Assembly (NCBI GenBank): GCA_900539865.1
Contig: UQDS01000004.1
Span: 140,534 to 204,533, forward strand
Length of the DNA: 64,000 bases
Origin: an uncultured Mollicutes bacterium
Lineage (GTDB): Bacteria > Bacillota_I > Bacilli_A > RFN20 > CAG-288
Direction of reading: 5' to 3'
The position numbers and the translations under genes are program-made. The notes under the pieces are model-generated. The model saw only the letters and a program-made list of their open reading frames with translations, had not been told where the DNA came from and made no database searches. Positions 35,825-43,198 of the stretch are shown piece after piece (positions within the stretch are counted from its first letter, which is position 1; each line of letters begins with the position of its first letter).

Positions 35825-36844
35825 GTGAACCACTTAATTTCCCCGGGGAAGCTATTGGATGATCAAGGCAACCTCAATGAAGCTGGTTATGCTTTGTCGT
35901 TGGTAAAAGAATATCATCGTAAAGACATCAAAGCTTCAAAATATCGCATCAAAGAATGGGATTATTATTACGTTGGCAATCATGAATATGGTTTTGCTGT
36001 CACAATCGCTGATAATTCTTATATGGACCTTTGTGCTGTGGTAATTTTTGACTTTACAAAGAGAATCTATAAAGAAAAATCAACGATGCATTTCTTCAGT
36101 ATGGGTAAACGTCAGTTACCTGAAACAAGTGAGAAAGGCAATGTCTGTTATCGTGATAAAAAAGCAAATATTCACTTTGATAACAACGGTGAAGAAAGAC
36201 ATCTATACGGTACTTTCTTCGGCTTTGATAAAGGAAAAGACGTCTGCTTTGATATCACCTTAAAAGAGAAGAGAACAGATTCTATTGTCATGGCTACTCC
36301 TTTCGAAAAAGAAGCACATTTTTACTACAATCAAAAAATTAACAACTTGATTGCTAATGGTAAGTTCGTTTATGACGGAAAAGAATATTTACTCGATGGT
36401 GCTCAGGGTGTATTAGACTGGGGAAGAGGTGTTTGGACAAGAAAAAACGTCTGGTATTGGTCTTCGATGAACGACATTGTCGATGGTCATCATGTCGGTT
36501 TTAACTTAGGCTACGGTTTTGGAGATACCTCAAAAGCTTCTGAGAACATTTTCTTCTATGACGATAAAGCTTATAAGTTAGATGATGTCACTTTTGAAAT
36601 CCCTGTCGATTCGAAAGGTAGAGACGTTTATGATAAAGATTGGAAATTAGTTTCAAAAAGCGGTGACATTTCACTTGTTTTCCATCCGTTAATCGTCCGT
36701 AAAGGCGGCGGCAATGCAATTGTTATCCGCTCTAAACAAAGACAAGTGTTCGGCATCTTTGAAGGCACTGTTACGGTGGAAGGCAAAACAGTCGAAATCA
36801 AAGATTGTTATGGCTTTGCTGAAAAAGTAGTCAACTGTTGGTAA
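35825..36844 (+). CDS. DUF2804 family protein
   Basis: A 339-residue protein of the DUF2804 family, recognised from its overall pattern including GVLDWGRGVWTRKNVWYWSS in the middle and FGIFEGTV near the end. The family is thought to be a beta-rich lipocalin-like barrel; no enzymatic function is known. The start is GTG at 35825, with GGGAGG 7 bases upstream. It is co-transcribed with a lipase-like hydrolase 18 bases downstream, which suggests a role with lipid or fatty-acyl compounds (inference). Confidence 0.75.
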   Translation: MNHLISPGKLLDDQGNLNEAGYALSLVKEYHRKDIKASKYRIKEWDYYYVGNHEYGFAVTIADNSYMDLCAVVIFDFTKRIYKEKSTMHFFSMGKRQLPETSEKGNVCYRDKKANIHFDNNGEERHLYGTFFGFDKGKDVCFDITLKEKRTDSIVMATPFEKEAHFYYNQKINNLIANGKFVYDGKEYLLDGAQGVLDWGRGVWTRKNVWYWSSMNDIVDGHHVGFNLGYGFGDTSKASENIFFYDDKAYKLDDVTFEIPVDSKGRDVYDKDWKLVSKSGDISLVFHPLIVRKGGGNAIVIRSKQRQVFGIFEGTVTVEGKTVEIKDCYGFAEKVVNCW

Positions 36845-36862
36845 TGAAAGGAAGAATGGAGT

Positions 36863-37768
36863 ATGGCAGTATTTCAAATTCGAGTCGATGAAAGACATAC
36901 ACAAAGAGGAAACGAATACCTGATTGATAATCCGAAAGCAAACCTTGTTATCATCACCGGTATGGCAGAACACTCAAGACGTTATGAGCCTTTGGCAAAA
37001 AGATTAAATTATGAAGGTTATTCTGTCTCTGTGTTGGATCACTGGGGACAAGGTGAAAATTGCCCGGATCTAAAAGACCTTCAAAAGTGGGAAAAGGGCT
37101 CTTGGTATGTTTCTTTACGCGCTTTAAATCTCGTGGTTGAAAAGATGAGAAAACACACAGGTAAACCTGTGTATCTTATGGGTCATTCCATGGGAAGTTT
37201 TATGGTGCAAAACTATCTCTTCTATTTTCCTGGAACAGTCGATAAAGCGATCATCATGGGTAGCAATGGTCCGAATGGCAAATGCGTTCTCAGCATGGGA
37301 AATATGTTAGCTAAGATGTTGACGACAAAGAAAAATTGGGATAAACCTGCGAAACCCTTAGATCGCGTTTCACTTAGTGCCTACGCCAAATCCATTAAGA
37401 ACAGAAAAACGGATTGCGATTGGCTCAGTTATAACGAAGAAAATGTCAAACGTTATATGAACGATCCTTATTGTGGACATATGAACACCTATGGTTTCTT
37501 CCATGAATTCCTCGGTGCGATGGTGACTCTCTATAAGAAAAAGAACTTAGCAAGAGTGTCCAAAAAGCAGCCTTTGTTGATCATCGCAGGCGATAGCGAT
37601 CCTGTCGGCGCTTGTGGTAAAGGTCCAAAAGCCTTAGAAAAGATGTATAAAAATTTAGGTGTCAAAGAAGTTGAGTTAAAAGTCTATCAACACATGAGAC
37701 ATGAAATTCTCAACGAAGTCGATAGCAATATTGTCATGGATGATATTGTTACTTTCTTAAATAAATAA
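36863..37768 (+). CDS. Alpha/beta hydrolase, monoacylglycerol lipase/lysophospholipase-like
   Basis: A 301-residue serine hydrolase. An HG-type oxyanion region is at ITGMAEHSRRY (residues 32-42), the nucleophile elbow is GHSMGS near residue 107, the aspartate is in GDSDPVG near 245, and the histidine is in MRHEILNE near 283. This is the layout of monoacylglycerol lipases and lysophospholipases. It should release fatty acids from lysolipids or monoglycerides. It follows the DUF2804 gene in one operon. A terminator follows. Confidence 0.85.
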   Translation: MAVFQIRVDERHTQRGNEYLIDNPKANLVIITGMAEHSRRYEPLAKRLNYEGYSVSVLDHWGQGENCPDLKDLQKWEKGSWYVSLRALNLVVEKMRKHTGKPVYLMGHSMGSFMVQNYLFYFPGTVDKAIIMGSNGPNGKCVLSMGNMLAKMLTTKKNWDKPAKPLDRVSLSAYAKSIKNRKTDCDWLSYNEENVKRYMNDPYCGHMNTYGFFHEFLGAMVTLYKKKNLARVSKKQPLLIIAGDSDPVGACGKGPKALEKMYKNLGVKEVELKVYQHMRHEILNEVDSNIVMDDIVTFLNK

Positions 37769-37770
37769 AT

Positions 37771-37798
37771 AAAAAATCCGGGGATTCCCGGATTTTTA
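37771..37798. terminator. Bidirectional terminator
   Basis: ATCCGGG and CCCGGAT flank GATT, with A-run before and T-run after. It is shared by the hydrolase operon and convergent tcdA. Confidence 0.9.
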
Positions 37799-38521
37799 TT
37801 TGCGTGTTTCACGACGGAAGGATGTCAAATCTTTAAAAGCTTCATAAGCGAGAAGAATTCCGCAATAAGAAGGTACAAAACAGACAGAACCTGGGATGTC
37901 TTTGCGGCGATCCGATGGTATTTTTTTCAACGGAGGGAGAACGTCTTCTTTCGAGTAGACAACTTTTAACGAAGGAACGTTTCTCTTTCGCAATTCTTTC
38001 CTCATCACTTTGCAAAGGGGGTCATTTGCAGTTTGGAAAATGTCATCGACAACAAGCTTAGTCGGATCCAGACGATTTCCACAACCCATGGCAGAAATCA
38101 TCGGAATATTTTTCTTTGTTGCGGTTTCAATGATGTCGATTTTAGCAGTGATAGTATCGATGCAATCAATGATGTAATCAAAAGAATCAAATGGAATTTG
38201 CTCTCTGGTCTCAGGCAAGTAAAATAAAGGATAGGTTTCGACATTACAATCGGGATTGATCGAGAGTACTCGTTCTTTTGCAACCTCCGTTTTTGGGCGA
38301 CCGAGAGAGTCTTCTACAGCGAGGATTTGACGGTTGAGATTTGAGACAGAAAAACAATCAGGGTCGATGAGATCAAGAGATCCCACACCTAAGCGGGCAA
38401 GCATTTCTAAAGCATAGCCGCCGACACCACCTAAACCAAAGACAGCGACTCTTTTCTTCTCTAGTATGTGGATTGTCTCTTCTCCTAAGAGAAGAGCGCT
38501 TCTTTCAAAACATGGATTCAT
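37796..38521 (-). CDS. tcdA: tRNA threonylcarbamoyladenosine dehydratase (TcdA)
   Basis: A 241-residue ThiF/E1-like enzyme. The nucleotide-binding motif GLGGVGGYA is near residue 30, with IDPDCFSVSNLNRQ and the later catalytic DYIIDCIDT strand. It cyclises t6A37 to ct6A in tRNAs using ATP. The E1 zinc cysteines are not evident, as in other TcdA proteins. There is no ribosome binding site; a -35/-10 pair ends 6 bases before the ATG, so the mRNA is probably leaderless. Confidence 0.88.
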   Translation of the reverse strand: MNPCFERSALLLGEETIHILEKKRVAVFGLGGVGGYALEMLARLGVGSLDLIDPDCFSVSNLNRQILAVEDSLGRPKTEVAKERVLSINPDCNVETYPLFYLPETREQIPFDSFDYIIDCIDTITAKIDIIETATKKNIPMISAMGCGNRLDPTKLVVDDIFQTANDPLCKVMRKELRKRNVPSLKVVYSKEDVLPPLKKIPSDRRKDIPGSVCFVPSYCGILLAYEAFKDLTSFRRETRK

Positions 38522-38527
38522 AATTTA

Positions 38528-38556
38528 AAGATAAGATAAAGATGACAAATAATCAA
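38528..38556 (-). promoter_or_regulatory. Leaderless promoter of tcdA
   Basis: Minus strand TTGATT, 17-base spacer, TATCTT, then 6 bases and the ATG at 38521. Confidence 0.55.
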
Positions 38557-38558
38557 GA

Positions 38559-39737
38559 CTAACGGTAAAGGTGAAGGAAAATATCCGCCTGCTCTTCCGG
38601 TTGATAGGAAAAATGATTTTCAATGCTATCTTTGATTAATACCAACAAAGAGGCAGTGGCGAAGGATTGGAAAAGGGTTTTCTCCATGTCTTTCTTAATC
38701 AAGACTTCACTGTCGATCAAAGTCCGGACAAAGATAGAAAGCTCTTGGAAAAGCATCTGGTAAGCTAAGCTGCTTGCACTGCTGTTAAAAAGAGCGGATA
38801 AACCGACGCTGTCTTCTTTGATATGAGTGAAAAAGTGAGCGAGGATATCATTAGCATTTTCTTTTTTGTCAGCGAAATTGTGTAACGCCTCTCTTTCTAA
38901 ATCCGGACAGCAAATATGTTGAATAAGACGTTTGATATAAGAAGATATAATTTCATCTTTTGCCTTGTAATGCGCATAGAAAGTAGAACGTGCAATTTTA
39001 CTTTCATTCAGAATGTCAGCGATGGAAATATCGCTGTAATCTTTTTGATTGAGAAGGCGGAAAAAGGCATCGTCGATCAAGGACAGTGTTTTCTCTTTTC
39101 TTTTGTCGACATGTTGGCCTTCAATGGTGATTGTCAAAGGCAACGAACTTTCCTTCTGACCGACCAAGAGATAATAATCTTCACCTTCTTTCGCTTCCAG
39201 AATAGAAAACTCATCGTTGTAAATTTTCGCTTCGCTTCTTGGATCCGCTAAATCGCGGGAGAGAAGAGAGACATTTACTCCTTTATGACAATCGTGTAAT
39301 TGTTGTCTTCCTAAATCGTGAACAATGGCAAAACGACCATCGGGAGAAAGATTTTTTAACAGGGCTTTTTTAAATCGCTCTAAATCCAAAAAATGGGGAT
39401 ATGCATTAAAGACAACAATCAGATCAAATTCACCGAGATCTAGATCATAAAAATCGCGGCAAAGAAAATCGACTTCCTCTTTTGGAATTCCTTTTTGTCT
39501 CGCATAGGAAATCATCCCTTCTGATAGATCGATTGCAGTGACTTGTCTTTTGCTTCTCTCATATAATTTATGAGAGATGATACCCGTACCGCAGGCGACA
39601 TCTAAAATGCGATCCCCTGTTTGAATGTGAAGAGAATCTAATAAGGCGTTGATTTTGTTCCAATCGCATTTTGCACGGCTGTCCCAAGATGGGGCAGCCT
39701 GATCAAAAAACGATTTGATATTTTTATTACTTGGCAT
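38559..39737 (-). CDS. SAM-dependent methyltransferase fused to a TetR-family regulator
   Basis: A 392-residue two-domain protein. Residues 1-200 are a class I methyltransferase with motif I LDVACGTG (45-52), AIDLSEGM (68-75) and a VHDLGRQQLHDCHKG segment (139-153) rich in His. Residues 212-392 are a complete TetR-type regulator: helix-turn-helix ISIADILNESKIARSTFYAHY (237-257, with STFYAHYKAKDEI at 251-263) and a C-terminal dimer domain. There is no stop or frame change between them. The start overlaps the substrate-binding protein gene by 11 bases, and it is the last gene of the importer operon. It may methylate the imported compound and sense it or SAM to control the operon (inference). 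Confidence 0.8.
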   Translation of the reverse strand: MPSNKNIKSFFDQAAPSWDSRAKCDWNKINALLDSLHIQTGDRILDVACGTGIISHKLYERSKRQVTAIDLSEGMISYARQKGIPKEEVDFLCRDFYDLDLGEFDLIVVFNAYPHFLDLERFKKALLKNLSPDGRFAIVHDLGRQQLHDCHKGVNVSLLSRDLADPRSEAKIYNDEFSILEAKEGEDYYLLVGQKESSLPLTITIEGQHVDKRKEKTLSLIDDAFFRLLNQKDYSDISIADILNESKIARSTFYAHYKAKDEIISSYIKRLIQHICCPDLEREALHNFADKKENANDILAHFFTHIKEDSVGLSALFNSSASSLAYQMLFQELSIFVRTLIDSEVLIKKDMEKTLFQSFATASLLVLIKDSIENHFSYQPEEQADIFLHLYR

Positions 39738-40920
39738 TCATAAACTCCTCGATATTGGAAATCTTTTGATATCCTCCATAGCTTAAAGGTTTTGCAGCAA
39801 TCTCACTGTAGAATTCTTTTCCAAGGAAATTCTTTGTGATTTCGTTATATTTATCCGTGAGATTAAAATCTTTGTATGTTTCCGGATAAGAGATGGATGC
39901 GAGATAATATGCATCCATAAGAGCGACTTCCAAATTTGTGTAGTAGGCGTTAAATGCAATTTGAATATATATTTCATTGTTTTTAAATGCATCCATAGCC
40001 ATGAAAGTATCACGCTTTTGTTTAAATGTCTCTCTAAAACGCTCAATACCTGCGCTATCTAAAACAATCTTGGAAGGATTTAAAGAAACAAACTTTTCTT
40101 CTTCAATTTTACCTTCTTGTAACTGGACTATGGAATCTAAGGCGTTAGGAATGTTAGATACGTTGAATAAGATGTAATTGCTGGAAGTGGAATAAATATC
40201 CTGTCTTCCCCAGTTACCAAGACAACCGATATATAATGGAGCGGCGACTTCGCTAGTGTTGCTAACTTTCATCTTTAATTCTTCTTCACAAAAAGCGATG
40301 TAAGAATTCAAAGTATCTGCTTTTTCTTCTTGGTCTAACACTTTCCCTAAAATGCTGATGGAATCTTTGATTTTTTGATCAAAAACACTCTTCGGACCAT
40401 AGCTTAAAGCAACAACAGGAACACCGGTTTTGTTTTGGAGGTCGTTGACGACATTTACATCGGTATATTCAGTAATGATCAAGCTAGGATTGCAGCTGAG
40501 AATCTTTTCATGTTCAGGTTTTTGAGCTTGCGGACCGCCTTTACCGCAGGAAGGAAGCGTAGAAAAGTGAGCTTCGTGAAGGTCATAATAAGGTCTTGAA
40601 ACATCTTTAAAAGGATTAGCACCAACATTTCTATCGATATCTTCTACACCGACAAGCTTGTTGACGTCACCGACATAGGAATAAAGACGCAAAGCGCCCG
40701 CTCCAAGGCAGATAACTCTTTCTTTTGCATCTTTTTTGACGGTGACATCTCGGCCGAGCATGTCTTTGATTTCTACTGTAGTCGAGACTTCACTAGAAGG
40801 AGTGCTCGGTTTTATTCCCTCAGTATTTCCCTCGGTGGTGCTTTCTTGTCCTTGGCAGGCCGCAAGGCTGAATAAGGAGGTGAGTAAGATGATAGATTTA
40901 GTCATTTTGAATTTGTTCAT
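39727..40920 (-). CDS. Iron-complex/corrinoid-type ABC transporter substrate-binding lipoprotein
   Basis: A 397-residue lipoprotein. The signal peptide ends at lipobox SLAAC, followed by a Thr/Ser/Glu-rich linker and a periplasmic-binding fold of the FecB/BtuF type. It begins VEIKDMLGRDVTV and includes RVICLGAGALRL and a backbone helix in the middle. It should capture a metal chelate, such as siderophore-iron, haem or a corrinoid, on the cell surface. It overlaps the ATPase gene upstream and the methyltransferase-TetR gene downstream, all in one operon with the permease. Confidence 0.85.
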   Translation of the reverse strand: MNKFKMTKSIILLTSLFSLAACQGQESTTEGNTEGIKPSTPSSEVSTTVEIKDMLGRDVTVKKDAKERVICLGAGALRLYSYVGDVNKLVGVEDIDRNVGANPFKDVSRPYYDLHEAHFSTLPSCGKGGPQAQKPEHEKILSCNPSLIITEYTDVNVVNDLQNKTGVPVVALSYGPKSVFDQKIKDSISILGKVLDQEEKADTLNSYIAFCEEELKMKVSNTSEVAAPLYIGCLGNWGRQDIYSTSSNYILFNVSNIPNALDSIVQLQEGKIEEEKFVSLNPSKIVLDSAGIERFRETFKQKRDTFMAMDAFKNNEIYIQIAFNAYYTNLEVALMDAYYLASISYPETYKDFNLTDKYNEITKNFLGKEFYSEIAAKPLSYGGYQKISNIEEFMNAK

Positions 40921-41662
40921 ATTTGATATATCCTTTTTCTTTTTCTTTTATCAACTGCAAATTAATTTCATAAGTTTGTTTTAAAATCGATTCAGTAACA
41001 AGAGCGATTTCGTCATGAAACACGATGCTTTTATCTTTGATCATGATCAAGTAATCTGCGTATTGTAAAGCGAGATTTATGTCGTGAAGTGAAACGAGTA
41101 CAGTGAGTTTTTTCTTTTTACAAAGCTCTTTTACTAAACCTAGAATTAATAGCTGTTTCTTGATGTCGAGAGAGGAGGTCGGTTCATCCAGCAATAAGTA
41201 AGTGGCATCTTGTGCCAACGCTTTTGCAATCATGACAAGTTGTAATTCTCCACCGGACAATTCGTCGCAAGGCCGCAATGCAAATTTCTCAAGCTTTAAC
41301 TCGTGAATAATCTCTTCGACAATACGATGATCTTCTTCTGATTCTTTTCTTCCAAAATAATTGATTCTACCTAAGAGAATGGTGTCATAGACAGAGAGAG
41401 AAGAAGGGTGCATCCTTTGTGATACATAACCGATTATCTTTGCTTTTTCTTTGTATGAGAGATCTCTTAGATCTTTTCCGTCATAAAATATTTTTCCTTT
41501 TTCTGTTTTTAATAAACCGGCAAGCACATTGATCAATGTGCTCTTTCCTGTCCCATTTGGACCCAATAACACAGTGATTTTTCCCGGGTGTAATTGAAAT
41601 GAAATATGGGACAAAACTTCTTCTTTTCGATAAGTAAATGATAAATCTTTCACTTCCAGCAT
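40898..41662 (-). CDS. ABC transporter ATP-binding protein, FecE/BtuD type
   Basis: A 254-residue ATPase with Walker A LGPNGTGKSTL near residue 33, signature LSGGELQLV near 138, Walker B YLLLDEPTSSLD near 156 and the switch histidine in VSLHDIN near 193. This is the importer class that powers iron-complex, haem and corrinoid permeases. AGGAGG precedes the ATG, and the start overlaps the permease stop by one base. Its C-terminus overlaps the binding-protein gene by 23 bases. Confidence 0.88.
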   Translation of the reverse strand: MLEVKDLSFTYRKEEVLSHISFQLHPGKITVLLGPNGTGKSTLINVLAGLLKTEKGKIFYDGKDLRDLSYKEKAKIIGYVSQRMHPSSLSVYDTILLGRINYFGRKESEEDHRIVEEIIHELKLEKFALRPCDELSGGELQLVMIAKALAQDATYLLLDEPTSSLDIKKQLLILGLVKELCKKKKLTVLVSLHDINLALQYADYLIMIKDKSIVFHDEIALVTESILKQTYEINLQLIKEKEKGYIKYEQIQND

Positions 41663-42714
41663 CAGGCTTTCCTCCTTCTAGAGTTAAAAATGATATAGAG
41701 GAAGAAAGGTGCACCGAAGACAGCAGTAATGGCACCCACCGGAAGGGAAAAACCTTGCATGATCACACGAGCGATATCGTCGCTGATGATGAGTAATAAA
41801 CTTCCGACAAGGGCAGAACCTAGCAAAGAGAAACGATGATTTTCACCCAGTGTCTTTTTAACAATGTGTGGTGCAACCAATCCCACAAAGCCGATAATAC
41901 CTAAAAAGGCAACACAGACAGCAGTGATCAAGGAAGATAATAACAAGAAGATAAAGCGGAAGAGTTCCGTGTTAACACCGGAAGTTTTGGCTCCGTCATC
42001 GCCGAGAGCAAAGGCGTTAAGCTGATTTTTAAAGAAGAAGAAAATAAGACAAGACGGGACAATGACACTGGCTAGAATGATGATTTCTCGATATCCTGTT
42101 CTAGATAGATCGCCAAAGGACCAATAGACCGCGCTAGAGAGTGAGACATCATTGGCAAAATATTGAATTAACGTTGTCACAGCTGTAAAGACGGAAGAGA
42201 GAGCGACACCGGTTAAGATAATTGTTTCACTTTGAAAGCTTCTGAATTTTGCAAGTCCTAAAATTGCAAGCGTAGCTCCCATAGCAAATAAAAAAGATAA
42301 GGAAGTTACCGCAAAAGGATTGTAGGAACTCACCGTTGCGCTTCCGGATAAGGCGATGATAGCAATATTCGCTCCTAATACAGATGCGTTAGAGATGCCC
42401 AGGGTCGAAGGAGAAGATAAGGGATTATCTAGACAAGTTTGTAAGATTAAACCAGAGATAGATAAGCCTGCTCCGCAAAGAAGACCCGTGAGGATGCGCG
42501 GCAATCGAATTTGTTGCATGATGCGGATATGCGTATCGCTTCCTTGGGAGAACAAAGCCATAAACGCTTTGGAAAATGACATATCCGAAGAACCGATAAA
42601 TAAGGAGAAGAAAGCGATGATAAGGAGTAAAATAAAGAGGGAGAGCAGAATAAGCCACTTCCTTTTATTGCTTGCCAAATATTGATGTGACAATGATTTT
42701 TCTGTTTGTTGCAT
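41662..42714 (-). CDS. FecCD-family ABC transporter permease
   Basis: A 350-residue permease with about ten membrane helices and the FecCD signatures: IRLPRILTGLLCGAGLSISG, LSSPSTLGISNASVLGA and GFVGLVAPHIVKK near residue 270, which contacts the ATPase. It forms the channel of the iron-complex/corrinoid importer encoded with the ATPase and binding protein. It is the first gene of the operon. It has no ribosome binding site, and a -10 box ends 6 bases before the ATG. Confidence 0.88.
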   Translation of the reverse strand: MQQTEKSLSHQYLASNKRKWLILLSLFILLLIIAFFSLFIGSSDMSFSKAFMALFSQGSDTHIRIMQQIRLPRILTGLLCGAGLSISGLILQTCLDNPLSSPSTLGISNASVLGANIAIIALSGSATVSSYNPFAVTSLSFLFAMGATLAILGLAKFRSFQSETIILTGVALSSVFTAVTTLIQYFANDVSLSSAVYWSFGDLSRTGYREIIILASVIVPSCLIFFFFKNQLNAFALGDDGAKTSGVNTELFRFIFLLLSSLITAVCVAFLGIIGFVGLVAPHIVKKTLGENHRFSLLGSALVGSLLLIISDDIARVIMQGFSLPVGAITAVFGAPFFLYIIFNSRRRKA

Positions 42715-42720
42715 GCATAT

Positions 42721-42748
42721 AGTTTATGACAATTAAGAAAATTAACAA
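42721..42748 (-). promoter_or_regulatory. Leaderless promoter of the importer operon
   Basis: Minus strand TTGTTA, 16-base spacer, TAAACT, then 6 bases and the ATG at 42714. Confidence 0.45.
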
Positions 42749-42812
42749 AATAAAATGCACTGTTTTGTTCGATAAGTGAATATAAAACATTACACAATAC
42801 GATTTTTGTATT

Positions 42813-42838
42813 AAAAAAGACCCTGGATAACCAGGGCC
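42813..42838 (-). terminator. Rho-independent terminator after hypA
   Basis: On the minus strand GGCCCTGG pairs with CCAGGGTC over TTAT and is followed by T6. Confidence 0.88.
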
Positions 42839-42850
42839 TTATTTTTCTTG

Positions 42851-43195
42851 TTAAGAAGCGACAATTTCGCTGATCTCGAAGGTGTATGCAGAGGGATCGG
42901 TATCAAAGAGATCGCTTCCACATTTCGGACAGATACCATGCGTATCTGTGACTAAGAATTCTGTGTCACATTCACGGCAACGCGCCTTGCCGCGGATGAA
43001 ATTGATTTTTAAAACACAGTCCTTAATGCTGGTGTCAGCGTTAGCAGCTTCCCAGCAATCGCTGAGATACTGAGGAACGATACCGGTAGCTTCACCGATA
43101 TCGATCGTGACACTCTTGATATGGGTAAGACTCTCTTGAATCTTATACTCCTCTAACGTTTTGACGATTTCGACAGCGTAACCAAGTTCGTGCAT
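42851..43195 (-). CDS. hypA: Hydrogenase maturation nickel metallochaperone HypA
   Basis: A 114-residue HypA. The N-terminal Met1-His2-Glu3 is the nickel site and the zinc ribbon cysteines are 73, 76, 89 and 92 (CRECD ... CPKCG). With HypB it delivers nickel to [NiFe]-hydrogenase or another nickel enzyme. It is the last gene of a minus-strand operon after the Fe-S flavoprotein, with AAAGAG upstream; hypB is divergent at the other end of the same cluster. No hydrogenase genes are in the window. Confidence 0.9.
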   Translation of the reverse strand: MHELGYAVEIVKTLEEYKIQESLTHIKSVTIDIGEATGIVPQYLSDCWEAANADTSIKDCVLKINFIRGKARCRECDTEFLVTDTHGICPKCGSDLFDTDPSAYTFEISEIVAS

Positions 43196-43198
43196 AGT

